In this document: positions 45,598-55,672 of the stretch, piece by piece | How positions within the stretch are numbered: position 1 is the first letter of the stretch | Layout: each line of letters starts with the position of its first letter | The notes under the pieces: model-generated | Seen by the model: only the letters and a program-made list of their open reading frames with translations | Databases searched by the model: none | Told to the model about the DNA's origin: nothing | Assembly (NCBI RefSeq): GCF_000971965.1 | Contig: NZ_LAQP01000020.1 | Span: forward strand, 1-64,000 | Reading direction: 5' to 3' | From: Paenibacillus wulumuqiensis | GTDB lineage: Bacteria; Bacillota; Bacilli; Paenibacillales; Paenibacillaceae | Length of the DNA stretch: 64,000 bases | Position numbers and translations under genes: made by a program

Positions 45598-47043
45598 GTG
45601 ATGGCAGTGTTGGGAGAAGCACTCCGTATCACTGGTGGAGCCATAGGACAGCTGCTTTCGCAGCCGTTTTACTATATATTTCTGATCGGACTGCTGCTGC
45701 ATTACAGGCGGCAGGGACTACTGGAACGCAAGCTGTTTAATATACGGGTGCATGTATATGCTGGCAGGGTCATCCGGACTGTGATTACCGGTCTGATCAT
45801 TGGAGTTATCCTGTCAGCCATAATGCTGGGAATTGGTATACATATTGAAAAAGAATTGATCTGGTGCCTGGGCATTATCATTGTGCTGCTGTCGCTGATT
45901 CGTCTGCGGCTGGCACATCTGATGGATGCACTCGCTGTGCTCGTTATTCTTCATGTAGCCCTGCTGCTCGCTCCGTCATGGCAGCCGGCTGGATGGTTAG
46001 GTGAAGCGGTACAAGCGATCCGTCATGCCGATCTGCCGGGATTGCTGGTGATTGGCGTGCTGCTGCAGGTGGCAGAAGCGATACTGTTTCGTATGCAGGG
46101 ACCGGGATTGTCTTCCCCGGTAGTCATTGAAGGCAAGCGAGGCAAGCCGGTAGGCGCTTATGCGATGGAGGCTTTCTGGCCGGTACCGCTCTGGCTGCTC
46201 ATGCCGGCGGCAGGAGGATTCATGCTGCCGTGGAGTCCTCTGCATAGCGGCGAATTCTGGAGCGGCGGAGCAGCGATTACCGCCCTGCCGGTAATGATCG
46301 GATGCAGCATTCTGACACAGAGCCGCCTGCCGGTGGACAAAGCACGTATCGTCTCCAGACGGCTGCTGCTGAGTAGTCTAGTGCTGCTGGTACTGGCTGC
46401 TGTCGCGCTCTGGTGGGCACCGCTGGCTGTCCCGGCGATCTGGATCGCTGTTATCTGGCGTGAGGTGATCGTCTACCTCAGCAGACGGGAAGAGCTGGAG
46501 AGCATCCCACTCTATACCGAGACGCTACGCGGCCTGCGGGTACTGGATGTGATTCCGGGCAGTCCGGCAGATGAACTGGGTATACGGGCGGCCGAGACGG
46601 TATACAAGGTTAATGGAGTACCGGTACATCATCCACAGTCCCTGCATGAAGCGCTGCGGATGAACCCGGCCTTTTGCAAACTGGAAATACTCAATATTCA
46701 CGGGGAAAGCAAATTCCTGCAGCGGGCGATCTATGCCGGGGATCATCATCAGCTGGGCATGATTTTTGCTCCGGATGATCAGGCGCCGGTCTCACCGGAT
46801 ATCCAGCAGCTGTCGGCATTTCACCTGCTGGGTCGTCCGCGGACGCGCCGCTTGTCAGGCGGTACGGGTGAATCCTCCCGGAATATGCAGATCGAAGCGA
46901 CCGGATTGCCATCCGGTTCAGTCAAAGAAACAGCTCCGGCAGAAACAGACACGGATACTTCAGCAGCAGCAGACTCTGCTTCAGCTTCTGAAGCCAATGG
47001 CATCCTGCCCAAGCGAAGCCGCCGGGCAGGCAGCAAGAAATAA
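45598..47043 (+). CDS. minJ: MinJ-like polytopic membrane protein with PDZ domain
   Basis: A 481-residue protein with about six to eight hydrophobic helices in the first 290 residues, then a PDZ domain (VLDVIPGSPADELGIRAAETVYKVNGVPVHHPQSLHEAL) and a Ser/Ala/Thr-rich tail of about 60 residues ending in a basic cluster. The layout and position beside ctpB and ftsEX match MinJ (YvjD), which links MinCD to DivIVA at the division site. It is longer than B. subtilis MinJ (about 400), mostly by the tail. AAAGGAG at 45583-45589 serves GTG 45598 or ATG 45601. Confidence 0.75.
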   Translation: MMAVLGEALRITGGAIGQLLSQPFYYIFLIGLLLHYRRQGLLERKLFNIRVHVYAGRVIRTVITGLIIGVILSAIMLGIGIHIEKELIWCLGIIIVLLSLIRLRLAHLMDALAVLVILHVALLLAPSWQPAGWLGEAVQAIRHADLPGLLVIGVLLQVAEAILFRMQGPGLSSPVVIEGKRGKPVGAYAMEAFWPVPLWLLMPAAGGFMLPWSPLHSGEFWSGGAAITALPVMIGCSILTQSRLPVDKARIVSRRLLLSSLVLLVLAAVALWWAPLAVPAIWIAVIWREVIVYLSRREELESIPLYTETLRGLRVLDVIPGSPADELGIRAAETVYKVNGVPVHHPQSLHEALRMNPAFCKLEILNIHGESKFLQRAIYAGDHHQLGMIFAPDDQAPVSPDIQQLSAFHLLGRPRTRRLSGGTGESSRNMQIEATGLPSGSVKETAPAETDTDTSAAADSASASEANGILPKRSRRAGSKK

Positions 47044-47128
47044 GGGAAAGCCGTCCAGCAGCATCCATTCTTGCAGGGCAGGATAATATCGTTGCTCATA
47101 CGAATAGAAAAATTAATATGAACAGCAA

Positions 47129-47176
47129 AAAAAGCACACGGACAAGCCGGGAGATCCCGCTGTTCGTGTGCTTTTT
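47129..47176. terminator. Bidirectional terminator between minJ and motB
   Basis: A run of A, a ~15-bp outer stem (AAAAGCACACGGACA with TGTTCGTGTGCTTTT, one G-T pair), an inner CCGGGA/TCCCG hairpin, then five T. It serves the two convergent genes. Confidence 0.9.
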
Positions 47177-47218
47177 GATATGGATATACAGTTTACATTA
47201 TCCGATCAGGCCGGCTGG

Positions 47219-48025
47219 CTACTCCTGCAGCTGGCGCAGCACGATAATTTCAACGCGACGGTTTTTCTGTCGTCCGGCTGCGGTGGAATTATCGGCGGCA
47301 GGTCGGGTCGCCCCGTAACCGGCATACTGGAAGTTGGCCTGATTCAGCTTCTTCGTATCGATAAAATAGCGAAGTACCGACAGCGCTCGTGCGCCTGACA
47401 ATTCCCAGTTATCCTGATACCGGGAAGCGTAGACGATCGGCAGATTATCCGTATGGCCTTCAATGCTGATCGTCGTATTGATCGACTGGAACAGGCTGGC
47501 AAGCCGGGCAAGTGTACCGAGTGAACGGGCTTTGAGATCAGCCTGGCCTTCATCGAACAGGAACTGGTCGCTCAGGGTAATGGAGATGCCCTGCGGCTTG
47601 TCCACAACCGACACCTGATTTTGCAAATTGTTGGTCTGTACATAATTTTCAATGACCTGCATCAGATTCGCCAGTTCCTGCTCCTGCTTGCGAAAGGCTT
47701 CTTCGCGGCTGGTCAGCTGTTCCTGGCCTTGTTCGCCGCCCTGCTCTCCCGCCTGGTTCTGCTCGGAATCGGAACCGCCATTATTCACATTCTGGCCGGC
47801 TGTCCCGGTCACTCCCTTGCCACCATCCAGCACCGAGTTGGCACTCTGGAAAGTGAGCTGCAGCGACTCGGTCAGCACTTTGTATTTGCTTGAGTCAATC
47901 TGGCTGACCGAATACATCACGATAAAAAAGATTAGCAGCAGCGTGATCAGATCGGCATAGGTGATTAACCAGCGGTCCTTGTGGTCATGACCGGTATTTT
48001 TGTTGCGGCGAGAATAACGTCGCAT
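47219..48025 (-). CDS. motB: Flagellar stator protein MotB
   Basis: A 268-residue protein with a cytoplasmic basic N-terminus, one membrane helix (WLITYADLITLLLIFFIVMY) carrying the ion-binding Asp in YADL, a plug/linker rich in Gly, Gln and Glu, and a C-terminal OmpA/MotB peptidoglycan-binding domain (ISIEGHTDNLPI; NWELSGARALSVLRYFI; GYGATRPAADNSTAAGRQKNRRVEI). GGGAGG precedes the ATG. It follows motA with a 2-base gap. Whether it uses H+ or Na+ cannot be decided from these motifs alone. Confidence 0.9.
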   Translation of the reverse strand: MRRYSRRNKNTGHDHKDRWLITYADLITLLLIFFIVMYSVSQIDSSKYKVLTESLQLTFQSANSVLDGGKGVTGTAGQNVNNGGSDSEQNQAGEQGGEQGQEQLTSREEAFRKQEQELANLMQVIENYVQTNNLQNQVSVVDKPQGISITLSDQFLFDEGQADLKARSLGTLARLASLFQSINTTISIEGHTDNLPIVYASRYQDNWELSGARALSVLRYFIDTKKLNQANFQYAGYGATRPAADNSTAAGRQKNRRVEIIVLRQLQE

Positions 48026-48027
48026 CG

Positions 48028-48813
48028 TTATTCCTCCCTCATTCGTGGTTCATTATCGGAATAACCATCCGTATCCGTCAGGAACGTCTCCAGCTTGCGG
48101 CGCACCAATTGAGGATTCTCGCCGTTCTGGATGGAAAGAATGCCTTCGAGCAGCATCTCCATCGTCTGCGTCTCCAGTTCACTGCGTGCCCGGATTTTGG
48201 AAGCGAGCGGCAGGAAGATCAGGTTGGCACTGGCAACCCCGTACAGAGTAGCTGTAAAGGCAACCGCAATCGAGCTGCCCAGGCCGGTTGGTTCACTGAG
48301 ACTGCCAAGAACCTGGATCAGGCCCATAACCGTACCGATAATCCCCATCGTTGGCGCATAACCGCCGGCAGAATCAAAGATTTTGGCATGCTGTTCATAT
48401 TCCTGCTCGACCTTGGCCATTTCCAGCTCCAGAATCTGCCGGATTACATCCCGGTCGGTGCCATCGACAACCTGCTGCAAACCTTCCCGCAGAAAGGCAT
48501 TTTCATGCGATACGGCCTGCGGCTCCAGTGCGAGTACACCGGCACGCCGAGCATGCATGGACATATTGACGACATCTTCGATGAGCTGCTCATTATCCGA
48601 ACGAACAGGAACGAGTACCGTCCGTATGGCCTGCGGCAACTTTTTCAGACGTGATGCCGGAAAACTGATGGCGACGGCAGCAGCCGTTCCCCCAAATACG
48701 ATCAAAGCTGCAGCTCCCTGAAGCAATCCTCCAGCGTCGCCGCCTTCCCATAAAAACCCCCCAATCAATGCAGCGATCCCTGCAATAATACCGATAATCG
48801 TTGTTAAATCCAT
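48028..48813 (-). CDS. motA: Flagellar stator protein MotA
   Basis: A 261-residue four-helix stator subunit. Helices 1-2 are at the N-terminus (TTIIGIIAGIAALIGGFLWEGG; GGLLQGAAALIVFGGTAAAVAISFP), the charged cytoplasmic loop that pushes FliG follows, then helices 3-4 (GYAPTMGIIGTVMGLIQVLGSL; IAVAFTATLYGVASANLIFLPLASKI). The Pro and Gly pattern of helix 3 is intact. AGGAGATGG precedes the ATG. The pair lies between minJ and uvrB on the opposite strand to almost everything else in the window. No clear sigma-D promoter was found upstream. Confidence 0.9.
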   Translation of the reverse strand: MDLTTIIGIIAGIAALIGGFLWEGGDAGGLLQGAAALIVFGGTAAAVAISFPASRLKKLPQAIRTVLVPVRSDNEQLIEDVVNMSMHARRAGVLALEPQAVSHENAFLREGLQQVVDGTDRDVIRQILELEMAKVEQEYEQHAKIFDSAGGYAPTMGIIGTVMGLIQVLGSLSEPTGLGSSIAVAFTATLYGVASANLIFLPLASKIRARSELETQTMEMLLEGILSIQNGENPQLVRRKLETFLTDTDGYSDNEPRMREE

Positions 48814-48944
48814 TTATCCATCTCCTGTTCTGCGTCTGGGAAGTAATTGTATATTTATGCTTGCCGGCTCTCCGGAAAAGAACAGACAATGTTTCAATAT
48901 GAAAAAAACGTCTGAAAAAGTTGTCGTTTACAGACGTGTTTCAA

Positions 48945-48992
48945 TTGCATAAGTGAAAGCTGGAGAGTATAATAGAAGGGAACAAACATTCC
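48945..48992 (+). promoter_or_regulatory. uvrB promoter with LexA-like SOS box
   Basis: TTGCAT (48945-48950), 17-nt spacer, TATAAT (48968-48973). GGAACAAACATTCC at 48979-48992 matches the Bacillus LexA box CGAACRNRYGTTYC with two mismatches (positions 1 and 10) and lies at the expected transcription start. The leader to uvrB would be about 200 bases, with no gene seen in it. On the other side a 7-bp inverted repeat ACGTCTG/CAGACGT (48908-48937) lies between the divergent genes. Confidence 0.65.
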
Positions 48993-49184
48993 TATTCAGG
49001 ACTTTTATGTTGTTAATTTATGTTATATAAGTATTAACCAATAATGAGATTCGTCTATTCAGGATGTGCCATTACAGCCAACGCTGGGTATAGTATTATG
49101 TGTCCGGCACTCTGATGAACGGTCTCTTTTGTTATTATCGGGCAAGCGTAATATATATTTTAGACGATAGGGTGATGCAGGGCA

Positions 49185-51185
49185 ATGAACGATATTGTTG
49201 TCAGCTCCAAAAAATTCGAGATTGAGTCGGAATTCACGCCGCAGGGTGACCAGCCTGCCGCGATTGAAGAGCTCGTACAGGGAGTACAGCAGGGCAAGAA
49301 GTTCCAGACACTGCTGGGCGCGACCGGTACAGGTAAGACATTTACCATTGCACAGACCATTTCCAAACTGCAGCGTCCTACACTGGTTATTGCACATAAC
49401 AAGACGTTGGCAGCCCAGCTGGCGAGCGAGTTCAAGGAGTTTTTCCCGAATAACTCGGTCGATTATTTTGTCAGCTATTATGATTACTATCAGCCGGAAG
49501 CGTATATTCCGTCTTCCGACACGTATATTGAGAAAGACTCCAGTATTAATGAAGAGATCGACAAGCTGCGTCACTCGGCGACCAGTTCGCTGTTTGAACG
49601 TCGTGATGTCATCATCGTAGCCAGCGTATCCTGTATCTACGGTCTCGGTTCACCGCAGGAATATGGTGGCATGCTGCTGTCTCTGCGGGTAGGCATGGAA
49701 AAGTCACGCAACGAGATTTTATCCCGTCTGGTAGATATTCAGTATCAGCGCAATGATATCAACTTCGTTCGTGGTACATTCCGTGTACGCGGGGATGTCA
49801 TAGAGATTTTCCCGGCTTCCAAAAGTGAACATGCCGTACGGGTTGAACTATTCGGTGATGAGATCGAGCGGATTACCGAGATCGATGTATTGACCGGCGA
49901 GTTGGTCGGTGAACGCGAACATATCGCGATCTTCCCCGCCTCTCACTTTGTCACCAAGGAAGAGACGATGAAAGTCGCCATCAAAAATATCGAACGTGAG
50001 CTGGAAGACCGCCTCGCCGTGCTCAAGGAACAGGGCAAGCTGCTGGAAGCACAGCGTCTGGAACAGCGTACACGCTACGATATCGAGATGATGAAGGAAG
50101 TCGGCTTCTGCTCCGGGATCGAGAACTATTCCGGACCGCTTACTTTCCGTGAACGCGGAGATACACCATTTACACTGCTCGATTATTTCCCGGATGATAT
50201 GCTGATTGTGGTCGATGAGTCCCATGTGACCCTGCCGCAGATCCGGGCGATGTACAATGGTGACCAGGCGCGCAAAAATGTGCTGGTGGATCATGGATTC
50301 CGCCTGCCATCCGCACTGGACAACCGTCCATTGAAATTTGAAGAGTTCGAAGACAAGATCAATCAGATCATTTTCGTATCCGCTACTCCAGGACCGTATG
50401 AGATGGAACACTGCGACACGATGGCCCAGCAGATTATTCGTCCTACCGGACTGCTTGATCCGATTATCGAAGTTCGTCCGACCAAAGGACAGATCGATGA
50501 TCTGATCAACGAGATTCATCTGCGTATCGAACGGGATGAACGGGTGCTGGTGACTACACTGACCAAGAAAATGTCCGAGGATCTGACCGATTATCTCAAG
50601 GAAGTAGGCATTAAGGTCAGGTACATGCACTCCGATATCAAGACGCTGGAGCGGATGGCGATTTTGAGAGATCTGAGGCTAGGGACATTCCATGTACTTG
50701 TCGGGATCAACCTGCTGCGGGAAGGACTGGATCTGCCGGAAGTCTCACTTGTTACCATTCTGGATGCCGACAAGGAAGGCTTCCTGCGTTCCGAACGTTC
50801 GCTGATCCAGACGATAGGCCGGGCAGCGCGTAACTCCGAAGGCCGGGTTATTATGTATGGTGACAAAGTGACCGATTCGATGGCCAGTGCGATGCGGGAG
50901 ACCGAACGCCGCCGTACCATCCAGATTGCCTATAATGAAGAACATGGTATTACCCCACAGACGATCCGCAAAAAAATACGCGATGTCATCGAGGCAACCA
51001 AAGTGGCCGAAGGCAAAGCGGACTATATGGCAGAAGTGGGCAAAGCCAAAATGTCCAAGCGCGATCGTATGGCACTGATCCAGCGTCTGGAGACCGAGAT
51101 GAAGTCTGCCGCCAAGGAGCTTCAGTTCGAACGTGCGGCCGAGCTGCGCGATGCGGTACTGGAACTGCGGGCAGAGATCAGTTAA
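49185..51185 (+). CDS. uvrB: Excinuclease ABC subunit B
   Basis: A 666-residue helicase-like damage-recognition subunit of nucleotide excision repair. Walker A is [10 protein letters not shown]; the damage-probing beta-hairpin is in [22 protein letters not shown]; motifs [13 protein letters not shown] and [12 protein letters not shown] are intact. The C-terminal UVR coiled coil ([20 protein letters not shown]) is present. Length is normal. The ribosome binding site (GCAGGG) is close to the ATG. It precedes uvrA. Confidence 0.98.
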   Translation: MNDIVVSSKKFEIESEFTPQGDQPAAIEELVQGVQQGKKFQTLLGATGTGKTFTIAQTISKLQRPTLVIAHNKTLAAQLASEFKEFFPNNSVDYFVSYYDYYQPEAYIPSSDTYIEKDSSINEEIDKLRHSATSSLFERRDVIIVASVSCIYGLGSPQEYGGMLLSLRVGMEKSRNEILSRLVDIQYQRNDINFVRGTFRVRGDVIEIFPASKSEHAVRVELFGDEIERITEIDVLTGELVGEREHIAIFPASHFVTKEETMKVAIKNIERELEDRLAVLKEQGKLLEAQRLEQRTRYDIEMMKEVGFCSGIENYSGPLTFRERGDTPFTLLDYFPDDMLIVVDESHVTLPQIRAMYNGDQARKNVLVDHGFRLPSALDNRPLKFEEFEDKINQIIFVSATPGPYEMEHCDTMAQQIIRPTGLLDPIIEVRPTKGQIDDLINEIHLRIERDERVLVTTLTKKMSEDLTDYLKEVGIKVRYMHSDIKTLERMAILRDLRLGTFHVLVGINLLREGLDLPEVSLVTILDADKEGFLRSERSLIQTIGRAARNSEGRVIMYGDKVTDSMASAMRETERRRTIQIAYNEEHGITPQTIRKKIRDVIEATKVAEGKADYMAEVGKAKMSKRDRMALIQRLETEMKSAAKELQFERAAELRDAVLELRAEIS

Positions 51186-51246
51186 TCCCTGTTCTCGCTG
51201 ACGATGGACCAATGTTATTATACCGAATGAACATTATGCACAATCC

Positions 51247-51295
51247 AAGGTTGTTGGGTGACTCCGGATACAGAACCGGAATCCCCGGCAACCTT
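51247..51295 (+). ncRNA. Long structured hairpin in the uvrB-uvrA gap (leader candidate)
   Basis: Outer stem 51247-51258 with 51284-51295 (12 pairs, two G-T), an internal loop, then inner stem TCCGG/CCGGA (51263-51267 with 51276-51280) around an 8-nt loop. No T run follows, so it is not a normal terminator. A 68-residue frame across it (51212-51418) has no ribosome binding site and overlaps the uvrA start. Confidence 0.4.
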
Positions 51296-51407
51296 TATCA
51301 TAGTTTGGCCGTTTATACGCACAGCCCTGACATTTCACAGCTACACTATGAAATGATGGGCCGCGTGGTGATTATTCCGGAAGCACCGGATTTGGGGGTT
51401 GGATTAT

Positions 51408-54269
51408 TTGTCGAATAAATATATTGAAATCAAGGGCGCACGAGCGCATAACCTGAAAAATATTGATATCAGCATCCCGCGTGACCGTTTTGTCGTATTG
51501 ACCGGACTGAGCGGATCGGGCAAGTCATCGCTGGCTTTTGATACCATTTATGCAGAAGGGCAGCGCCGTTATGTGGAATCCCTGTCCGCCTATGCACGTC
51601 AGTTCCTCGGACAGATGGATAAACCGGATGTGGACTCGATCGAAGGATTGTCTCCGGCGATCTCGATTGACCAGAAGACGACCAGCCGCAACCCGCGTTC
51701 CACGGTAGGTACAGTCACTGAGATCTATGACTATCTGCGTCTGCTGTTCGCGCGTGTAGGACATCCACATTGTCCGAACCATGGCGTCGAGATTACTTCC
51801 CAGACGGTAGAGCAGATGGTGGACCGGATTATGGAATATCCGGAGCGTACCCGTCTGCAGATCCTGGCACCGGTCGTATCCGGTCGCAAGGGTGAACATA
51901 AAAGTATTTTTTCGGAAATCTCCAAACAGGGCTTTGTGCGTGTACGTGTAAACGGAGAGCTGCGTGATCTGTCCGAAGATATCCAGCTGGAGAAAAATAA
52001 AAAGCATACGATTGAAGTCGTTGTTGACCGGATTGTCGTCAAGGAAGATGTCGCTGTACGTCTGGCCGATTCGATCGAAATGGCGCTCAAAATGTCCGGC
52101 GGCCAGCTGCTGGTGGACATTCTCGACCAGGAGGAACTGCGTTTCAGTTCTAACTTTGCCTGCCCGATCTGCGGGTTCAGTATTGAAGAACTGTCCCCAC
52201 GTATGTTCTCGTTCAATAGTCCGTTCGGTGCGTGTACAGAATGTGACGGGCTCGGTATCCGCATGGTCGTTGACCAGGATCTGCTGCTGCCTGATCGCAG
52301 CAAAACGATTGAAGAAGGAGCTTTCCAGGCATGGAGCGGCGGATTATCCAACTATTATCCACAGTTCCTGAAATCGGTCTGCGAACATTATAAGATTCCG
52401 ACGGATGTACCGGTATCCGAATTGACCGAGCAGCAGGTGAATCTGATTCTGAATGGCTCTGATGGACACAAGATTCGCTTCCGCTACGAAAGCGACTTTG
52501 GCCGTGTGAAGGAAGCACAGGTTGTGTTCGAAGGCATCATTCCCAACCTGGAGCGCCGTTACAAAGATACGTCCTCCGAGAGCATGCGCGAATATATCGA
52601 AGGCTTTATGAGTGCCAAGCCTTGTCCGGTATGTAAAGGCAAACGTCTCAAAAAGGAAATCCTCGCAGTAACGGTGGACAAGCAGAATATCGCTGACGTT
52701 ACCGACATGCCGATCGGTGATGCCAAGGAATTTTTCGAGCATATTCATCTGAGTGAAAAGGAACAAAGCATCGCGCGTCTGATCCTCAAGGAGATCTGCA
52801 GCCGACTGGGCTTCCTCGTCAATGTCGGTCTGGAGTATCTGACCATGTCACGTGCAGCCGGTACTCTGTCCGGCGGTGAAGCACAGCGGATTCGTCTGGC
52901 CACCCAGATCGGTTCCAGCCTGACCGGGGTTCTCTATATTCTGGATGAGCCGAGTATCGGTCTGCATCAGCGGGATAATGACCGACTGATCAAGACGCTG
53001 GAGCATATGCGTAATCTGGGCAACACGCTGATCGTTGTCGAGCATGATGAGGATACGATGATGGCAGCCGACCATATTATCGATATCGGACCGGGTGCAG
53101 GGATTCATGGCGGTCAGGTAATCGCCCAGGGCACACCGGAAGAGATTATGAATGATCCCAACTCACTGACCGGACAGTACCTGAGCGGCCGCAAATTCGT
53201 TCCTGTACCGCTGGAGCGCCGCAAGCCGGATAACCGCTGGCTGGAGATTCGCGGAGCCAAGGAGAACAACCTCAAGAACATTAACGTCAAAATACCGATC
53301 GGTGTATTCACCGCAGTAACCGGCGTATCCGGTTCCGGTAAATCCACGCTGGTCAACGAGATTCTGTACAAAACGCTGGCGCGTGACCTGAATCGTGCGC
53401 GTGTGATTCCGGGACAGTACCGGGAAATACGCGGTCTGGAGCATGTCGAGAAAGTCATCGATATTGACCAGTCCCCGATCGGTCGTACGCCTCGCTCCAA
53501 CCCGGCGACCTATACCGGTGTATTCGATGATATCCGCGATCTGTTCGCTCAGACGAATGAAGCCAAGGTACGCGGTTACAAGAAAGGCCGCTTTAGCTTC
53601 AACATCAAGGGCGGTCGCTGTGAAGCCTGCCGCGGCGACGGTATTATCAAGATTGAGATGCACTTCCTGCCTGATGTATACGTTCCGTGTGAAGTATGCA
53701 AAGGCCAACGCTATAACCGCGAGACGCTGGAAGTGAAATACAAAAATCGCAATATCGCGGATGTACTGAATATGACGGTGGAAGATGCGGTAGACTTTTT
53801 CCAGAACATTCCGCGTATTCAGCGCAAAATGCAGACCCTGCTGGACGTAGGTCTCGGTTATGTGAAGCTGGGCCAGCCGGCCACTACACTGTCCGGCGGT
53901 GAAGCACAGCGTGTGAAGCTGGCTTCCGAGCTGCATCGCCGCAGTACCGGCAAGACGATCTATATTCTGGATGAGCCGACAACCGGTCTGCATGTGGATG
54001 ATATTGACCGTCTGCTGGTGGTGCTGCATCGCCTGGTCGATTCCGGTGAATCCGTACTGGTTATCGAACACAATCTGGACGTGATCAAAACGGCCGATTA
54101 TCTGATCGATCTCGGACCGGAAGGCGGCAGCGGTGGCGGTACGATCCTCGCTTCCGGTACTCCGGAAGACATTACCAAGGTCAAGGAGTCCTATACCGGA
54201 CACTACCTCAAACCTGTACTGGAACGGGATACGGCACGCAGCCGTGAACTGGAAAGCAGCCAGGTCTAA
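51408..54269 (+). CDS. uvrA: Excinuclease ABC subunit A
   Basis: A ~953-residue dimeric ABC ATPase that finds damage and loads UvrB. Two ATP sites: [11 protein letters not shown] near residue 32 and [11 protein letters not shown] in the second half, each with a signature ([12 protein letters not shown] and [12 protein letters not shown]) and Walker B ([11 protein letters not shown] and [11 protein letters not shown]). Both zinc modules keep their cysteines (CPICG...CTEC; CEAC...CEVC). TTG 51408 lies 9 bases after GGGGG; TTG 51399 is too near. A hairpin terminator follows. Confidence 0.97.
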   Translation: MSNKYIEIKGARAHNLKNIDISIPRDRFVVLTGLSGSGKSSLAFDTIYAEGQRRYVESLSAYARQFLGQMDKPDVDSIEGLSPAISIDQKTTSRNPRSTVGTVTEIYDYLRLLFARVGHPHCPNHGVEITSQTVEQMVDRIMEYPERTRLQILAPVVSGRKGEHKSIFSEISKQGFVRVRVNGELRDLSEDIQLEKNKKHTIEVVVDRIVVKEDVAVRLADSIEMALKMSGGQLLVDILDQEELRFSSNFACPICGFSIEELSPRMFSFNSPFGACTECDGLGIRMVVDQDLLLPDRSKTIEEGAFQAWSGGLSNYYPQFLKSVCEHYKIPTDVPVSELTEQQVNLILNGSDGHKIRFRYESDFGRVKEAQVVFEGIIPNLERRYKDTSSESMREYIEGFMSAKPCPVCKGKRLKKEILAVTVDKQNIADVTDMPIGDAKEFFEHIHLSEKEQSIARLILKEICSRLGFLVNVGLEYLTMSRAAGTLSGGEAQRIRLATQIGSSLTGVLYILDEPSIGLHQRDNDRLIKTLEHMRNLGNTLIVVEHDEDTMMAADHIIDIGPGAGIHGGQVIAQGTPEEIMNDPNSLTGQYLSGRKFVPVPLERRKPDNRWLEIRGAKENNLKNINVKIPIGVFTAVTGVSGSGKSTLVNEILYKTLARDLNRARVIPGQYREIRGLEHVEKVIDIDQSPIGRTPRSNPATYTGVFDDIRDLFAQTNEAKVRGYKKGRFSFNIKGGRCEACRGDGIIKIEMHFLPDVYVPCEVCKGQRYNRETLEVKYKNRNIADVLNMTVEDAVDFFQNIPRIQRKMQTLLDVGLGYVKLGQPATTLSGGEAQRVKLASELHRRSTGKTIYILDEPTTGLHVDDIDRLLVVLHRLVDSGESVLVIEHNLDVIKTADYLIDLGPEGGSGGGTILASGTPEDITKVKESYTGHYLKPVLERDTARSRELESSQV

Positions 54270-54282
54270 CCCTTCACCTATG

Positions 54283-54334
54283 GCAGGCTGTTGAAAGAAA
54301 ACAAGCATTTTTTCTATTCAACAGCCTGCTTATT
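54283..54334 (+). terminator. Terminator-like hairpin after uvrA
   Basis: A perfect 13-bp stem GCAGGCTGTTGAA / TTCAACAGCCTGC with a 21-nt loop and a weak T-rich tail (TTATTTAT), 14 bases after uvrA. Confidence 0.7.
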
Positions 54335-54460
54335 TATACATAAAGATAGGCTTATAGGTAATTGTGCCTGAACAAGAGATTATGGTAATCTGAAATTAGA
54401 CTCATTTTACTGGAATTACCAGTTTGATGGTGGACACGTAAGCAACTATAGAAAGGCTGG

Positions 54461-55618
54461 ATGAATTTGAAAATAATTTCCACGAAAATACCTGCATTTG
54501 TACTACTGGCTTCGGTTCTCACCGTGTCTACCCCCTATGCGGCCATGGCGTCCGCAGCGGAGCTGTCTTCACATTATACATACCAGGCGCCCCAGCTGGG
54601 CGCTTCTTCAACCCATCCCGGATACAGCAAAATCATTGCCAAAGTATCACCGTCCGTCGTTGGCATCGTAGGTGTACCGACACCGGAAGCCATGGCCGAA
54701 GAGACCAGTAGCGATGACGACGGCTACGGTCAGGACAAGGAAGGAATCGCCTTTGGCTCGGGCGTCATCATTGCATCCAATGGCTGGATTGTGACTAATG
54801 CCCATGTTATCGACAGCATGCAGGAAGGCGCCAAAGTCATTACGTCCGAAGCGAACGGACAGAGCAAGACGTATCTGGTGAAGGAAGTCTACAGCGATAC
54901 GGTGAGCGATCTGGCACTGATCAAGATTAATGCCACCGGACTAAAAGCTGCTTCATTCGTCTCCGGCAACCAGAAGCCCGAAGTGGGTGAGCAGGTGATC
55001 GCGATCGGTACACCGCTGTCTCTCTCGCTTCGCAATTCGGCGACATCCGGCATTATCAGCGGGGTGAACCGCGCGGTGGATGCTTCGTACAGCCTGCTCC
55101 AGACCGATGCAGCGATTAACCCCGGCAACAGCGGCGGTCCGCTGGTTAATATGGATGGCAAGGTCATCGGCATCAATACGATGAAATATGAAGCGCTCGG
55201 TGTAGACAATTTGGGCTTTACCATTCCGGCCGATACAGTGGAATATATTATTGACCAGTTGTATACCTATGGCGAAGTCAGACGCGCTTCGATTGGTGTA
55301 CAGCTGCAGGAGAGCGAAGATGCACTGATCGGCATGCCGACCAATGATGCGATGAAAGTCACCGAAGTCACCTCCGCCTCTGCCAAAAAAGCAGGCATCA
55401 AAGAAGGCGATGTACTCTACAGCATCAACGGCAAAAGAGTGCATACGACCGTCGAACTCAATGAGCTGCTCAAAGCCTATACTCCCGGTCAAACTGTCAA
55501 ATTAATGATGCAATCCGGAGGAGATATTGTAAGCCGTACGCTGAAGCTGGTCCAGGCGCAACCTGAAGATCTGCTCGACAGCAGCCAGGCAGACGAAGAA
55601 ACGTCTCCTGAACAGTAA
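54461..55618 (+). CDS. Secreted S1C (HtrA/DegP-like) serine protease with PDZ domain
   Basis: A 385-residue trypsin-like protease. A cleavable-looking signal peptide (IPAFVLLASVLTVSTPYAAMASA) replaces the membrane anchor usual in Bacillus HtrA. The catalytic triad is visible: His in GWIVTNAHVID, Asp in DTVSDLALIKI, Ser in AAINPGNSGGPLV. A PDZ domain follows (RRASIGVQLQESEDALIGMPT; AGIKEGDVLYSINGKRVHTTVELNELL). An acidic stretch (ETSSDDDGYGQDKEG) sits before the protease domain. AAAGG precedes ATG 54461. Probably degrades or refolds misfolded exported proteins. Confidence 0.88.
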   Translation: MNLKIISTKIPAFVLLASVLTVSTPYAAMASAAELSSHYTYQAPQLGASSTHPGYSKIIAKVSPSVVGIVGVPTPEAMAEETSSDDDGYGQDKEGIAFGSGVIIASNGWIVTNAHVIDSMQEGAKVITSEANGQSKTYLVKEVYSDTVSDLALIKINATGLKAASFVSGNQKPEVGEQVIAIGTPLSLSLRNSATSGIISGVNRAVDASYSLLQTDAAINPGNSGGPLVNMDGKVIGINTMKYEALGVDNLGFTIPADTVEYIIDQLYTYGEVRRASIGVQLQESEDALIGMPTNDAMKVTEVTSASAKKAGIKEGDVLYSINGKRVHTTVELNELLKAYTPGQTVKLMMQSGGDIVSRTLKLVQAQPEDLLDSSQADEETSPEQ

Positions 55619-55672
55619 TATGCGATCCGCCGGATAGGCCATCTACTTTGACTATAGAAATGAGGAAACGGA

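Noticed and set aside
51212-51418. 68-residue protein between uvrB and uvrA
   Set aside because: No ribosome binding site; it overlaps the uvrA start in another frame and includes a strong hairpin. Treated as non-coding leader.
54283-54329. Miniature insertion element bounded by GGCTGTTGAA-type inverted ends
   Set aside because: Only 47 bases long, no target-site duplication seen, and placed exactly where a terminator for uvrA is expected.
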